From: Pleodorina starrii
Taxonomy: Eukaryota; Chlorophyta; Chlorophyceae; Chlamydomonadales; Volvocaceae
Assembly (NCBI GenBank): GCA_030267565.1
Contig: BRXU01000003.1
Location: forward strand, 2,154,001 to 2,218,000
Direction: 5' to 3'
Length of the DNA: 64,000 bases
The position numbers and the translations under genes were made by a program. This document shows positions 25,301-36,540 of the stretch, one piece after another; positions within the stretch are counted from its first letter, which is position 1; each line of letters begins with the position of its first letter. The notes beneath the pieces are model-generated. The model searched no databases. It saw only the letters and a list, made by a program, of their open reading frames with translations, and was not told where the DNA came from.

Positions 25301-28300
25301 CCTGAAGACGGGCGGCGTGCGCCTCGGCGTCGGAACGGACTTTGCGCTCGCGCTCCAGCTTTTGCTCCATCTCCGCAGACTGATCTTCCAGCCGGCGCAG
25401 GCGCTCGAGCACCGTGTTCAGGCGCTGCAACACCATGACTAGGGCCTCATTGGCCGAGTCATCTGTGTCCGCTGCGTCAATGTCGGCCGCGAGCGGAAGC
25501 AGAACCACCTCGTCCTGTGAACCGTCCGATGCCAGCTCGGGCTTGCCCCTCGCCGAGGGAACACGCTCGAGATCGGCCGTGGCCGTGCGGTCACCAGCGG
25601 AGGCAGAGTTCAGCAACGGCAAAACCTGGTCCAAAAGCGCCGCTAGTTCGCCACAGCGCGCGCAGGAGGACAATTGGCTTGGAGCGTTGCCCTCGCCGCG
25701 GGGTGACGCGGAGGCTTGGTTTGCCGCCGCGGCAGGCTGCAAGGTTTGAGTTCGTAGCTGCTGGCCCAGAAGTGTCAGGCACGTCTGCGCGGGAACGCAG
25801 AGAAGAAAACATGGGATCTAAAATTGTTGCAAGATGACGCGAGAATGCCTAACAAAATCGATAAGAGTAATGTTGGGAGCCTGTTGTAGGGCTAAGCTTA
25901 GCCCACATATGCGCGCTTGTTCGGCTGATGTCTTTTTTGACATCGCTGATACTCCTTCGAAGTACCACGCTACAACATCGACACGGGCCCAGGGAAGAGT
26001 CCGAAAGGCGCGGGACGACAGATGCACGATAAGTGCATGGAAAGCTCTTGTTGCGCAACCCTGGGAGCGCTGACCACCGACTTACCCGCAGTGTTGACTG
26101 CAGCTCGGTCGAGCTCGCATCACGAGCCTGGCAGCGCGAAGAGGCCTCGTTCAGCTGCCCACGCGAAATGTTAAGGGCCACCAGCGATGTCTCGAACGCC
26201 CCGGGGTCCCGCTCCACCAATCTCATCGCCTCCAGCGTCAGCTCCCGAAGGGTCTGTCGAGGTAAGACCACGACCGGCATGGAACGGCGCAGTAGGGACA
26301 GCTAAGCCACCTGATTAATGGCCCCGATGATAGCTCGCGAAAGAGAACCAAGGATGGTCACCAGCTGCACGCGGTGCGAAAATGGATGCACCCGGAGCCC
26401 ATGCGCTGATAAACCCCCATGAGCCGGGCAAGCGATAGCAGGCGCAGCGACTCACCTCCCGACCGTCCTCCTTTTCGCGTGTAAGGCGCACGAGCTGCTG
26501 ACCAACCTTCGCCGCTTGCATGGACAGGATCTCGGACGTGGTGGTCCGTGCCTGGGCAGCAACGATTTCAACCGTGAATCAAGACGGGAGAGCGAGATCT
26601 TGCGCGTGGACAGGGAGTGCGCGCGGGTCCAATCAGTGCACAGTATCGTGCAGATCAACTACGTCAAACGGCCGAGACCGTACCTGCAGCTCCTGCTGAA
26701 GACGTGAGTAGGCCTCAGGCGAGACTACCGAGCACTCGCCAACCGCATGGCCGTCCAGATCAAGGGCAGCCGCATCGGACACGCGCCTGTCACTGCCGCC
26801 ACCGCTTACGAGCCGTGGCGCAGCGCCAATCTCCGGCAAGGGAAGCAATGGAGAGTCTCCGTTGCCATCAGTGACGTACCGCAGGCGCGGATAGGCCGGC
26901 GCTGACCCCGGACGCTGCACTTGCACAGGAGAGGCCGGCGAGCTGGTGCCAGTCCAGGAGGCGCCGGCTGATGCGGCGGGACTGCCGCCGGCCGCGGCAG
27001 CGATGGGCATCAACAACGCGCTCGATGGGCGTGCCGCGGCGGAGGCGAAGTCAACCGTGTCCTGGCCGGGCGCCTTCAAGGACAGCACCCCAATCCTCGC
27101 GACGTGGCACGTCGCCATTCCCGTGGCGCCGTCAAAGGACGCTTCCAGCGCCGGGCCTTGCAGGTTGTCCTCCTTGAACAAATCGCGCGCCGTCGCTTGC
27201 CGAGTCATCGTGGCCTCGACGCCGGAAGCCTCCGCACCGGAATCACAACCGCCATGCGAAATGGCCATGCGCGATCTGGGTGTGAGCGCTTGCAGGTTAT
27301 CAAGGGCGTACGGCGAAACCATGCGAGGACTGTTCGACTGGGAACCTTCGGCGTCGCCGGGCGAGGACACGCTGCGAAGCCCAGAAATGCTGGGCACGCG
27401 CTGTTCTGTTGAACGCAAGGCGACTGCAGCTGCTGGCGTTTTGAACTCAAAAGTCGCGTGCATGAGGCGTGACGTCCGGGGGCTGTGGGCTGTGGGCGAG
27501 CCTGGCAACTCCCGGCGGTGCTGAGAGCCGGACCGGCCGAGGGCAATCCCACCGCCGAAGCCTCCCTCGGACACGTAGCGCGTGTTGAAGCCATACGCCA
27601 TGCCGTCTGGTGGGCCTTTCACCCTCTGCAACGGGTCTGGCACTTCGCCCTGCGGGTAGCATCAAGAAGCGTAGCTTATGGATGAGGTCGTTGGCACATG
27701 GCATCGAAAGCCCGAAGGAGTTCGACAAGAGTAGTGAAGACAGCACCGTCGCAAGATCAGCAGGGAGAGGTAAGTGGGCACAGATTCACATGCGCCTAGG
27801 GCTTAGCACACGGAGTCGGGACCGCGCAGCACACGGACCGTCGACAGCAATAAGTTTCACGCAGGTTGGTACGGCTATGAGGCTAGGAAAACGAGCATGG
27901 GTACTTCGCACCTCGGCCACGGCCGCCACCACCGCCTCGTGAATGCGTGAGCGGTCGAAGACGATCAACTTGTTCTTCAGATCCACCAGCTCCTCGGCCA
28001 TTAGCATGAACTGAACGCAGCAACAGAAACGCAAATATCAATTCATGCGGACCAGGCTCAACATACCGCATTATGGGAGGGGGCTGCGAAACAAATCGTA
28101 CGAATAACGTTATGCTCGAGACGACGGCATTTCACCCATCGCGCCGCACCTGCCGTCTGGCCTCCAGGAGCAGGTCCTTGACGTCCAGGTGTTGCGCTGG
28201 TTGCGGGAGGCTTCCGAGAGAACCTGCGCATAGCGTTGATTGGTACGCAAAGGTCGAAGGGGCATGTTACAAAATTCACACGCACCACACGCTAGCCGCT

Positions 28301-29598
28301 TCACAGGTATTGCAATCTGGGCCTCAGGCATATCCTACAGCGCCATCCCGTGAGCCGAATCTTAGAGCTTACCGGGCCGGTAGCCTGTGCCGGGCTTCCG
28401 CTCCGCGGGTGTGCGCCACGTCAGGTTGGTCGAGTTCTCCCGGCGGCCGTCCCCAATCTTGGCTTGCTTGATCCGGGCAGCTTCCGCCTGCTGCACCGCG
28501 TTGAATGATGCAAACGCCTGCAGCACAAATACAGATACGCGATAGGTAAGATTATTATCGTGACCAGTGGCTTCTTCCCTCATTCCCTAATGCCATACCC
28601 TCGAGCCTAATAGATCCAACTTGCCAACCCAAGTTACCTTGTCGACAAGCGCTTGGAGGAGCATAAGGTGGTGGTACAGCAGCTCCTGTCCGCGCGTCTG
28701 TCCCAGCCCCAGCTTTCGGAGAATCCGCGCCACCTTGGCTTTGATGGTAGCGACGTACAGGTCGATGAGACGATTTGCGAGGCCGCATACCTTGCTGCAT
28801 TTCGCCTGTTCACCGCATTGGTAAGGAGGCGGACTTAGGCGCAGTTTGTAAGGGAGACCCGAGTGAAGCAACCTAACACCGCACGGTGCAGTTTCACCAT
28901 ACCGGTAGAAGTAGCAAACCCCGTCATTTGCACCGTATTTTCTACGCGCCCACCTTGATGCGATTCACTTGTTCCTTGCCGACCAAGCTAGCTGCTTCGT
29001 CCTGCGTGCAGTGAAAACCGTCTCGTGAGCACGGACGGGACCGGAAGCAGCATCCCATGGCCGGCACCGTCCCTCCGCCCGAGATACCGTGGCAATCTTC
29101 GCAGACTTCTGGAGGTTGTTGATCAGGTCCAAGATGTCACGTGCTGTGAAAAACCTGCATTCGGGACATTAGTTTTTCTCTTGAGCTTCTTGAGCTTCCA
29201 TGAAGCCGCAGCTGCGACCCCGAAGGCCGAAGAGAGCATCCCGTCCCCAAAACCTCTATGATTTTGCTTGCCTTACGACGTCCAGGTCGCCTTTGCTGCC
29301 TATCATTGCACCGAGACCGCTTCCGCCACGGCGCCCTGGCGACCCATACTCGAGCAGCCTCGGCGAGGACGTTGCCACGGATGCCCGTAATCCTGCGATG
29401 CCATACAATTGGGGGTTAATAGAAGAGGCAGTGCCATGGAGGCTCACTGTGCTACAGGCAGCGTCAGGGCAAGGGTAGCGGACCTTTTTCCTCTTCTCCA
29501 GGCGTCGGACTTTGGCCTGCCATCAGCAAGCTGGAGAAACCAGGACTGGACATTCTCCCTAAAGTAGCCCAGTTGGGCCTAGCGCTGGTCGCGGCCAT
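16366..29598 (-). CDS. Giant coiled-coil protein, about 3032 residues
   Basis: I join 24 exons in frame: 29484-29598, 29272-29446, 29088-29154, 28954-29001, 28638-28805, 28373-28517, 28150-28196, 27912-28010, 26684-27649, 26456-26551, 26086-26253, 25302-25784, 25045-25167, 24706-24801, 24463-24543, 24195-24272, 23723-23815, 23066-23527, 21101-22879, 20098-20859, 17498-19859, 17077-17320, 16836-16932, 16366-16710. The total, 9099 nt, divides by three. Residues about 97-255 form a non-repetitive helical N-terminal module. Residues 289-610 are Ser/Pro/Gly/Ala-rich and probably disordered. From about 611 to 2920 the chain is dominated by A/E/Q/L heptads, with breaks at about 700-800 and 1017-1125. 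Residues 1863-2409 are 22 consecutive 25-residue repeats. No signal peptide or membrane segment is seen. This architecture suits a centrosomal, basal-body, Golgi or cytoskeletal scaffold, but I cannot name an orthologue. The start (ATG in AAATGGCC) and the last exon past 16450 are the least certain parts. The intron after 29272 appears to use a GC donor. Confidence 0.8.
18684..20562 (-). repeat. 22 tandem 25-residue coiled-coil repeats
   Basis: In the protein, units of the form RSAAQxxxLExQLxAAxAExAxQxx recur every 25 residues from residue 1863 to 2409. One unit is 22 residues. The intron 19860-20097 falls inside a unit, after KSNAQ. A 25-residue period equals 11+7+7, a heptad pattern with one regular stutter per unit, which predicts an altered superhelix rather than an ordinary heptad coil. 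Unit sequences are well diverged at DNA level, so the array is old. Confidence 0.85.
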
Positions 29599-29818
29599 TT
29601 CGAGACCGGGTTGCCGAGTCAGGTGCCCAGAACTCCAGTTGGAAGCCTCCGTCAAAGGGTGTCAACCCGCATACGAGAAAGCTTGCTTGTCATATAATAA
29701 CTTCTGGGGCTCCAAGACGGACCAAGCCCAAGAGGGCCGGTGAGTGGGGCCACAGCTGTCAAACAGTAAAGACGCGTCAACAAGGATTCCCGTCCACGAA
29801 TCGTGTGTCCTTTCAAGT
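29599..29818. promoter_or_regulatory. Divergent promoter, giant coiled-coil gene / TAF10
   Basis: Only 220 bases separate the two predicted start codons, which face away from each other. Both 5' UTRs and any promoter elements must fit here or in the first introns. No TATA box stands out. Confidence 0.45.
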
Positions 29819-30990
29819 ATGTCAGGTAAGTCCATAGTTGTGACGTTTAGGCGTTAAAAAGGATGTTGAGCAGTGGAAGGAGCAGCTGGTTTTCGGTTCG
29901 TACGACATGATAGGCGCTTCAGTCGCGCAACGGAACTTGATACAGTGATGTTATTATAACTGAATTGAAAAGCTCTGAAATTGCAAAGCTGTGTGAACAA
30001 CTTTGTCACAAGAAGTTTGGCATCGTCTTGAATTTTTTCTGGTTTACAGTCGTTCTGGGCACAGGAATGGTGCCTACACCCAACCAACCGCAGCTTCTGC
30101 CACCTAGCACCGAACAAGTTTATTCGGGGTTGGCGGAGGCGCCACTCGTGGTGCCACCCCAGCTTGTGCAATATTACATGCGCAAAAGCGGCCAGGGACC
30201 TATATTGTATAATATAAGCGCCGATGACCGAGAATGTAACGAGGACATGCGGTTGTAAGCCTGACGTTCTACGTCCCACGCATGCACATTTCTCGGGTCC
30301 TCTCTCCCGTTGAAACCCGCTCGCGCCCGAATCCGCATGCACACCCACAGGACGCAGGTGGTGAGCCTTGCCGCCCAACGGTTCCTTGCGACCGTCCTGA
30401 ATGACGCGATGCAGTAAGTCGCGCCGTGTCGTGCAACGTGTCGAAACCCAACCCAACCGTATCCCCGAAGCCTTACCTGACGTGGCACGCCTCCCGCCTT
30501 GCGCGCGCCCAGGCACCACAAGATGAAGCGCGCTTCCGGTGTCAAAGCCATGAAGGAGGCAGGCCTCGACCCCAAGGACAAGCGACGGCTGCTTCGCACG
30601 GATGATCTGGCGCAAGCCCTCCAAGAGGTACGTTGGCCTTACCCCGTGCCCCCCGTGCCATCATTACACCCGTTCACATCGCACATAACGGTTTCCAGAG
30701 AATCACCTAAACTGTCACCGTCGTGCTTCGCGCCATGCGGCCTTGCACGGGCGGACTTGCACGGAAGATGGACTTCCCGCCATCGTTGTGCCGCGCCTGC
30801 TTTCGGAAGGTCCACATGGAGTGTGCTGACGCGTGAACATCCCATGCTGTGTTGAGTGTTTAACCTTCAAAACGTCATGGCGAAATACAACATTTTTGAA
30901 CCATCCTACTGCGCGCAGTACGGCATCACGCTCCGAAACCCGCCTTACTACGTGGACGCCAAGGACCAAGCGGCGGGCGCCCGACGATAA
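29819..30990 (+). CDS. TAF10: TAF10, TFIID/SAGA subunit
   Basis: Product: a histone-fold subunit shared by the TFIID and SAGA transcription complexes, acting in the nucleus. Five exons give 153 residues in frame: 29819-29825, 30050-30254, 30351-30413, 30513-30627, 30919-30990. All have good GT-AG sites. Family landmarks in order are VPPQLVQYYMRKSG (helix 1, residues 37-50), LTQVVSLAAQRFLATVLND (helix 2, 71-89), KDKRRLLRTDDLAQALQEYG (113-132) and NPPYYVD near the C-terminus. The first coding exon is only seven nucleotides (ATGTCAG before GTAAGT), so the start is the least certain part; an internal ATG at 30067 is the alternative. The loop between helices 1 and 2 is longer than I expect for TAF10. 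It is divergent from the giant coiled-coil gene. Confidence 0.8.
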
Positions 30991-31120
30991 AGATGCGCCC
31001 CCTGTTATTGCGCAAATTCGCGAGCAACTTCCAGCAGTTGCAGTAAGAGATAAGAGAAAGAACGAACGATGACTTCGCACAGCAGCTTTGTACATATACA
31101 CATGGAAGCTTGTGGGGATT

Positions 31121-31125
31121 TGTAA
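31121..31125 (+). terminator. Candidate poly(A) signal of TAF10
   Basis: TGTAA 131 bases after the TAF10 stop codon, on the sense strand. Confidence 0.45.
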
Positions 31126-31140
31126 CGTGTATAGGTTGTG

Positions 31141-34100
31141 TGCTTTGATGCGTAACCCTTGCTTAACCATGTCTTGGAGAAGGGGCGGAGGTTCGGGCAG
31201 CTGATGGGGAGCGCATTGGGCCAAATGACATGAGCTGGTTCCGCATCGTGCCAATGGCTTTTCGTCTGACGGGTTTCGGCGTCGAGGTTAGTGGAGGTGG
31301 GGGCATATGCCTGCTAGGTCCCGGAGAAGTTCTGGGCCCCTGCGCGTTCTGTCTTTGGCGGCATGCAAGGGTCGGGCGCAGCATCTGATGTGTTTGCCGC
31401 CTGTTCGCCCGCCAGTCTGCCTGTATTTATGCTTGCGGATCGGAGATGATGACATGCGCATTCCCCACTTGGTCTTGTGGCGCGTGCCTAGTATCCGCTA
31501 TTGTGCGAGAAGGGCGTTCGGCCCCCCGTTGCCTAATAAATCAACTAGACACTGGGGCAAGTCGCGGCCACGGCTATGCGCTACCTGCACATCACGTGTC
31601 GGATCTGGGCACACATGTTTCCTCGCACGCCTGGGACGCTGGCTTGTTTAGCTCCTCCCACCCGAGCAGCCCCTCTTTACGTCACCTGTGGTGTGTCCGG
31701 ACTGCAGACTCTTTCTGATGTCGCTGTCGGTGTAACCGTATGCCAGCGGCTCTTTACCGCATGAAGCGCGCTGTGCGCTCCGGCTATTCTGCATGTGGGC
31801 AGTCGTTACCTGTACGATGTTGGGAGTACTGCGACTTGCAACGACCGTGTAACAGTGTCTTTGCAAGGGATGGTCACTGATACGGCAATGCTACGGAGCA
31901 ACGCCCCGCAAATTCGCCGGTCCTAGGCAACTTCGGAACCTTCAGGAAGGAGCAGATTACTCATTGCTTTCACGACGCCGGCAGTTGCACCGGTATCATG
32001 CAAGTTCAGCTCAATGACCGTGTCGACAATGTTAGAATCCTCCGCGACGGCATTGAATACGCGCGGCAGCTGGGCTGGCGAGCGACGAGTTGAGCGTTGA
32101 GAAGGCGGGCTGCCGCTGACAGCGTTTCGGCCCTTCGTCGCTCGTGTTGTGAAGCCCGGGGGGCCATGCGTCTCGGCCGAACAACGCTGAACCGAAGTAA
32201 GACACATGTATGTGTACCATTGAAGTAGGTCTGCTACGAGCGCTACGGGTGATTCCAAAGGATTCGTGCGACGGGTGGGTTTGTGCTCAGGCCGATGTCC
32301 GGTTGGGACAGGCCGATGGCCGCGGCTCGCCTGAGTTCCAACGGGGGTCAACCAGTTTGGGCGCTGAAGTGGATAACGAAGATGAGGAACGGAGGTAACG
32401 TTAGCGAACGGACCGAGGGCTAAGCGATACTCGACGTTACCAGGCATACCTGGCACCTCAACAATACCTAGAAGAGCTGCGAACGCATCGCCGCCGGACC
32501 AACCCAAACCCAAACGGACAATCACATACGACAGTGCAAACACCGGCACCACCCGAGACAAGCACACAGATGGCACAAGCCGACACAAACCAGGTTGGGC
32601 GTTCGGGTGCAACCCGCGAGCAATCCGTGAAGGGATCATCGTTGCGCTTGAGGCTGCTGCTCCCACACGGCCCCGCGCTCCGTTTGGTTTGATCTGGTTT
32701 CTGCACGCGCAGGATGCGCTTAACGCGGTTCGGCACGCGCCCTGTCAGATGGCCCTTGCTGTGCAGGCGGCATGACATCAGAATACGTTTAGCGGTATCT
32801 AGGTATGGACTCCGTTGGTTCAGTTGTTGCGTTGCCTTTCGGGGGTAGCACGGTTGTTGTGGCACCATCGTCGCCGTCCTGGCGGATACCGGTAACCCAG
32901 GATAACCCAGTCGGCCACGCAGGCCGCATGCTGCGGTGCTGCCCCTCCCACGGAAGCAATTGGATTCGGTGGTCTCGGGGCCACCTGTCTCTGCCGTATG
33001 CTTTCAGAGATTCAGACAAGCTTGCGTGCTCACGGACGGAGCGGCCGTCAGCGGAGGATTGGAGCCTATTGGAGTTTCGCTGATCCGTTGACTTGGTCTC
33101 GGCCTGTCCTAGTAGGGCTTCTGGGGCGGGGCCTCGTCTAGCTTCAGCCCGCGAGTTGCTGTCAGGCCTGATGGTGCGGCTGTGTGTGGGGGGGCCCTGT
33201 GGCGAACTCCCACACGGTCTCGGGTCTGTGTACTGTGCCCACCGGGTCCGTTCGTGCCTACGGTATCAGAGTGGCTCTGCAGTCTCTCACCTGGGCTGTG
33301 CTTTCCTTCGACCCAGGTCGTAACCTCAGCTCTGCACGGCCAGCTGGCTCCATCTACCGAACGACACTTCGGACGCTCCGGAGGCCACTACCGAAAACCA
33401 CTCATTACCACCACTTAACTGCTCGGGTACCCTTTTACAAAGAAACGCCCCGACGGCGTCGGCTATTGGCGCCCAGTCAACGCGCCGAACGAGATAGCGG
33501 CGGCCTTAGGTACCACGGGGCGACGCCAGTCGGTTGGCACTTATTGGCAGTTCGTGCCAGTAAGATGATAGCAGCATGTTGACATGTCAATACGGGTAAT
33601 CCCATCGCACCCCAAGCAAGAGCTGGCACCCCCGCCGAACGAAAGCAGCAGTGGTGTTCTCTCAATGCCGGCAACAATCGGACCTACCCCTGAGCGTACG
33701 CGTACGCGTATGCCGCAGCAGTAAAGTACTGCCGGTAGAAACACTAAAATATGACATGCGCTCGCGCCGTACAGTGCCGTGCAGCATGGCACGCGACAAG
33801 CCCATGCCCGTCATCATCAAGCCCACTCCCCGCCCTGAACACGTGCCACGGACCGCTACCCAGTACGGTGGAAAAGCGACATCCCCCTCAAAGGGGGTCT
33901 TTCCACGTTCTTCCGTACAGTCACAGCCCTAACGGCTGAACAGCAACCCCCAAGGGTCCTTCCACTGTCGCACACATTGGCGCGAGGACAAGCACTCCCC
34001 CCCCAGGGGTGCCTCCGACGGGCTCCAAATGCGCTCCAACAGGGCCGAGGGTTGGAGCGGTCCGGCAGCAACCCGCCCGGCTCAATACATCCGACCCCCA

Positions 34101-36540
34101 CCACATGCACAAGCCCGCGCGGTCTCGTGCTGTCTTGGGAACATGTTTTCTTGTGAACATGTTTTAGCGATTACCGCCTCTTCCAACCAAAGGACCGCCG
34201 TACATCGCTGTTAGAAACCGCCTTATTCAACCGCCTCACATCCTAGCCCCCTTGCGCTGCCCATCCCGGGAGACATGCGCTCCGCGCAACGTCGCCGCCT
34301 CATCGCCCCTCCAAAAAAACAATTCGCATTTAAAACCTTCGCCAACTGTCTCATACTTAAGAACCAAGCCGTTTCAGCAACCGTCCCGGTCCCCTTGGGA
34401 TCCAAGCAACTCATCCTGAGCCCAAGGAGATGACCGTGTGAGCAATGCGAAACCATATCAAACCAAAAATACGAACCCCACACTCTGGGAAAACCGTGGC
34501 AAGTATAGCAGCGTCCATTGTTGTTCCCTCAGGGTACAAAGGCTTATACGACATACACAGGGTCGCACTCCACGACTAAACCAGTACAAAGGGCGCACGG
34601 CAAACCAACGTCCGGTGCGCGTTGCGGACAGCGTGTGTAAGCGAGATTCAGCCGCGTCACACCAGGCTGCCTCCGCAGCCTTTTCAGGAGCACGGCGGTC
34701 GCATGGAGGTCCGCGCCGACGCCAATGCAGACGCAGAAACCCCACCGGGGATGTGCTCGCGTGCTGCTGTGAGGCAAGCCACCCGCAACGGGGCCGTAAC
34801 GACGCCGGCAATAGCCCGGCGAGGACACAACCCAAAACACTCAAAACCCGTTCGTCCGTCCGTCCGTCCGCCCCCTCCCTTCCATTGCCATCAACACATT
34901 ATGTTCCTGCCTCTGCCGCACGCCCAGTGGCGAGCGACCGCGGGGCCGGGGGCTGGAATGGGCGCAGGAGCCGGCCGCGAATTCGGCCAAACGAACGCCC
35001 CGAGAGGAAACTGCGACGTGCGGAATGAAACAGCGTCCTTGAGCAGTTGGCGCCGCGCGCCGCGCAGGAAAGCCAGCGAGCCGCAGGTCGTGGCGGCTGG
35101 TATGCCCCCCAAGGCGGGGACCACACCAGGCCGCGCCGCAATGCGCCGCGCCCCACCTTCCCGCGGGAAACAGACACTTTCTCCCAAAAGCTCACCTCCA
35201 TACCACTAAGAAAAACACTCGAACCGAGGAGCAGCATGCTCCGTACGTACTTGATCAAGCATTCAAGCTGCCGCAGCAGTCAACAGAGCGCATATAAACA
35301 AACGCACACGCGCAAAAGCGGTGTCACTATCCGAAGCGAAACAGCGAAACGACCCGAAAGCGGAGGAGGAGAGGTCGGCCGGCGAAAAAGACCAATGGCG
35401 TCATCGCCCGCTAGTGCGTGCCTCTCTTCCCCTCTTCTCTCGCGCGCGAATCAAAATTAGAATGCATACACCAAAGCGATCACCACCCTTTTAGCCCCGA
35501 GCGCCCCGAGCCCCACGCTCCGAACCCGTTTACGGCAAAACGTCTCCAGGACAACCAGCAGCCAGAACGGAAACCTTTGCACCTCCTAGCACACCGAGCA
35601 GATGGAGCAAGAAAGCTCTGATTTATTCGACGGCGGTAATCAGCTAGCCACCCCCGCAAGAGCAACACCCTACAACGATTTCACAACGCCCACTAATGAA
35701 TATAGCTGTGGCCGCACAGCCAGAATGGGTCAAAACCCACCAGGACGCACAAGCCACCAAGAGATCCGCCGCTTTATTGCAATCATCCCAATCCACAGCG
35801 TCGCCTGCTTTGCAGCAACGGCCAAATTAAGAATGAGTCTAACCGTTGCTTATCATTGACCGTTGCGCGTACGGCAGTTAAGTCGGTGGCACCAAATGAG
35901 TCGAGCTGACCGTGGCGGGCGCGGCGCCGCCGCCGCCACAGTCTGAAAGTCTTGATAGCCACCCCGTCCCGTTCTCCTTCAGGGCCTTTCCAACGCCAGT
36001 CCCGTCCAGTCCCGTCCATCTTGATCAGTAAGTCGTCATTTTCAACTTGCGCTCTTAAAGGCGTACAAGCCGCCACCATTGTCGACGGTTACGCGCGTAA
36101 CACTCCTTCGCATCGGGTTGTGTTCGCTGGTCACTATCCCGGCATTCGAAACCATGACGATTCGCCAAACTTCATGCATAAAAGCACCTCGCACGCAGCC
36201 ACCGAAGGAGACCCTTTTCCCCACAAGAACAATCAGCAGGTCGGCAGGTCGCCAAGAAGTGGCTAGCTAGCCAGGCACGCAGGCGCGCAGCGACACCCGA
36301 AACGCGCACCCAGTCCAGCGCCGACCCGTCAACAAAAAGCATGAGGGGGGAAAACGGTTTCCGCCGCCGCAACTCGGGCACTATGTGCCCGCCGGTCAGC
36401 GGCGCCCGACCCGGCGCCGACCATGACCCCGCGGTCCACGTCCTGCCCCTGCAACGACGACGGCGACACGAGCACGCTCCAGGTCGGCTGAGCCGCCCCC
36501 GCGCGTCCGCCTCCACGCCCCCGGCCGGCATCCTAGGAAC
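31141..36540. other. Gene-poor region with repeat remnants
   Basis: No confident gene in about 5.4 kb. The minus-strand open frame over 31923-32666 overlaps a diverged dispersed repeat (about 32400-32570) that also occurs at 7255-7470. Near 33421-33558 a short plus-strand frame encodes a peptide with GYWRPVN and GTYWQFVPV, which looks coding-like but has no visible context. A CGTC microsatellite lies at about 34851-34872. The part nearest 36540 is presumably 3' UTR of the minus-strand gene that ends there, although I found no TGTAA signal for it. Confidence 0.4.
32400..32570 (-). repeat. Diverged dispersed repeat, copy 2
   Basis: On the minus strand this segment shares ordered blocks with 7255-7470: a TCCGGCGGCGATGCG-like block, CAGGTATG and GGTCCGTTCGCTAACG. 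Both copies lie in gene-poor DNA, consistent with transposon debris. Confidence 0.5.

Noticed and set aside
31923..32666. 247-codon minus-strand frame
   Set aside because: It overlaps a dispersed repeat also present at 7255-7470 and has no recognisable domain.
33480..33500. TGGCGCCC near 33470 as a retrotransposon primer-binding site
   Set aside because: No LTR-like repeats bracket it and no polymerase frame follows.
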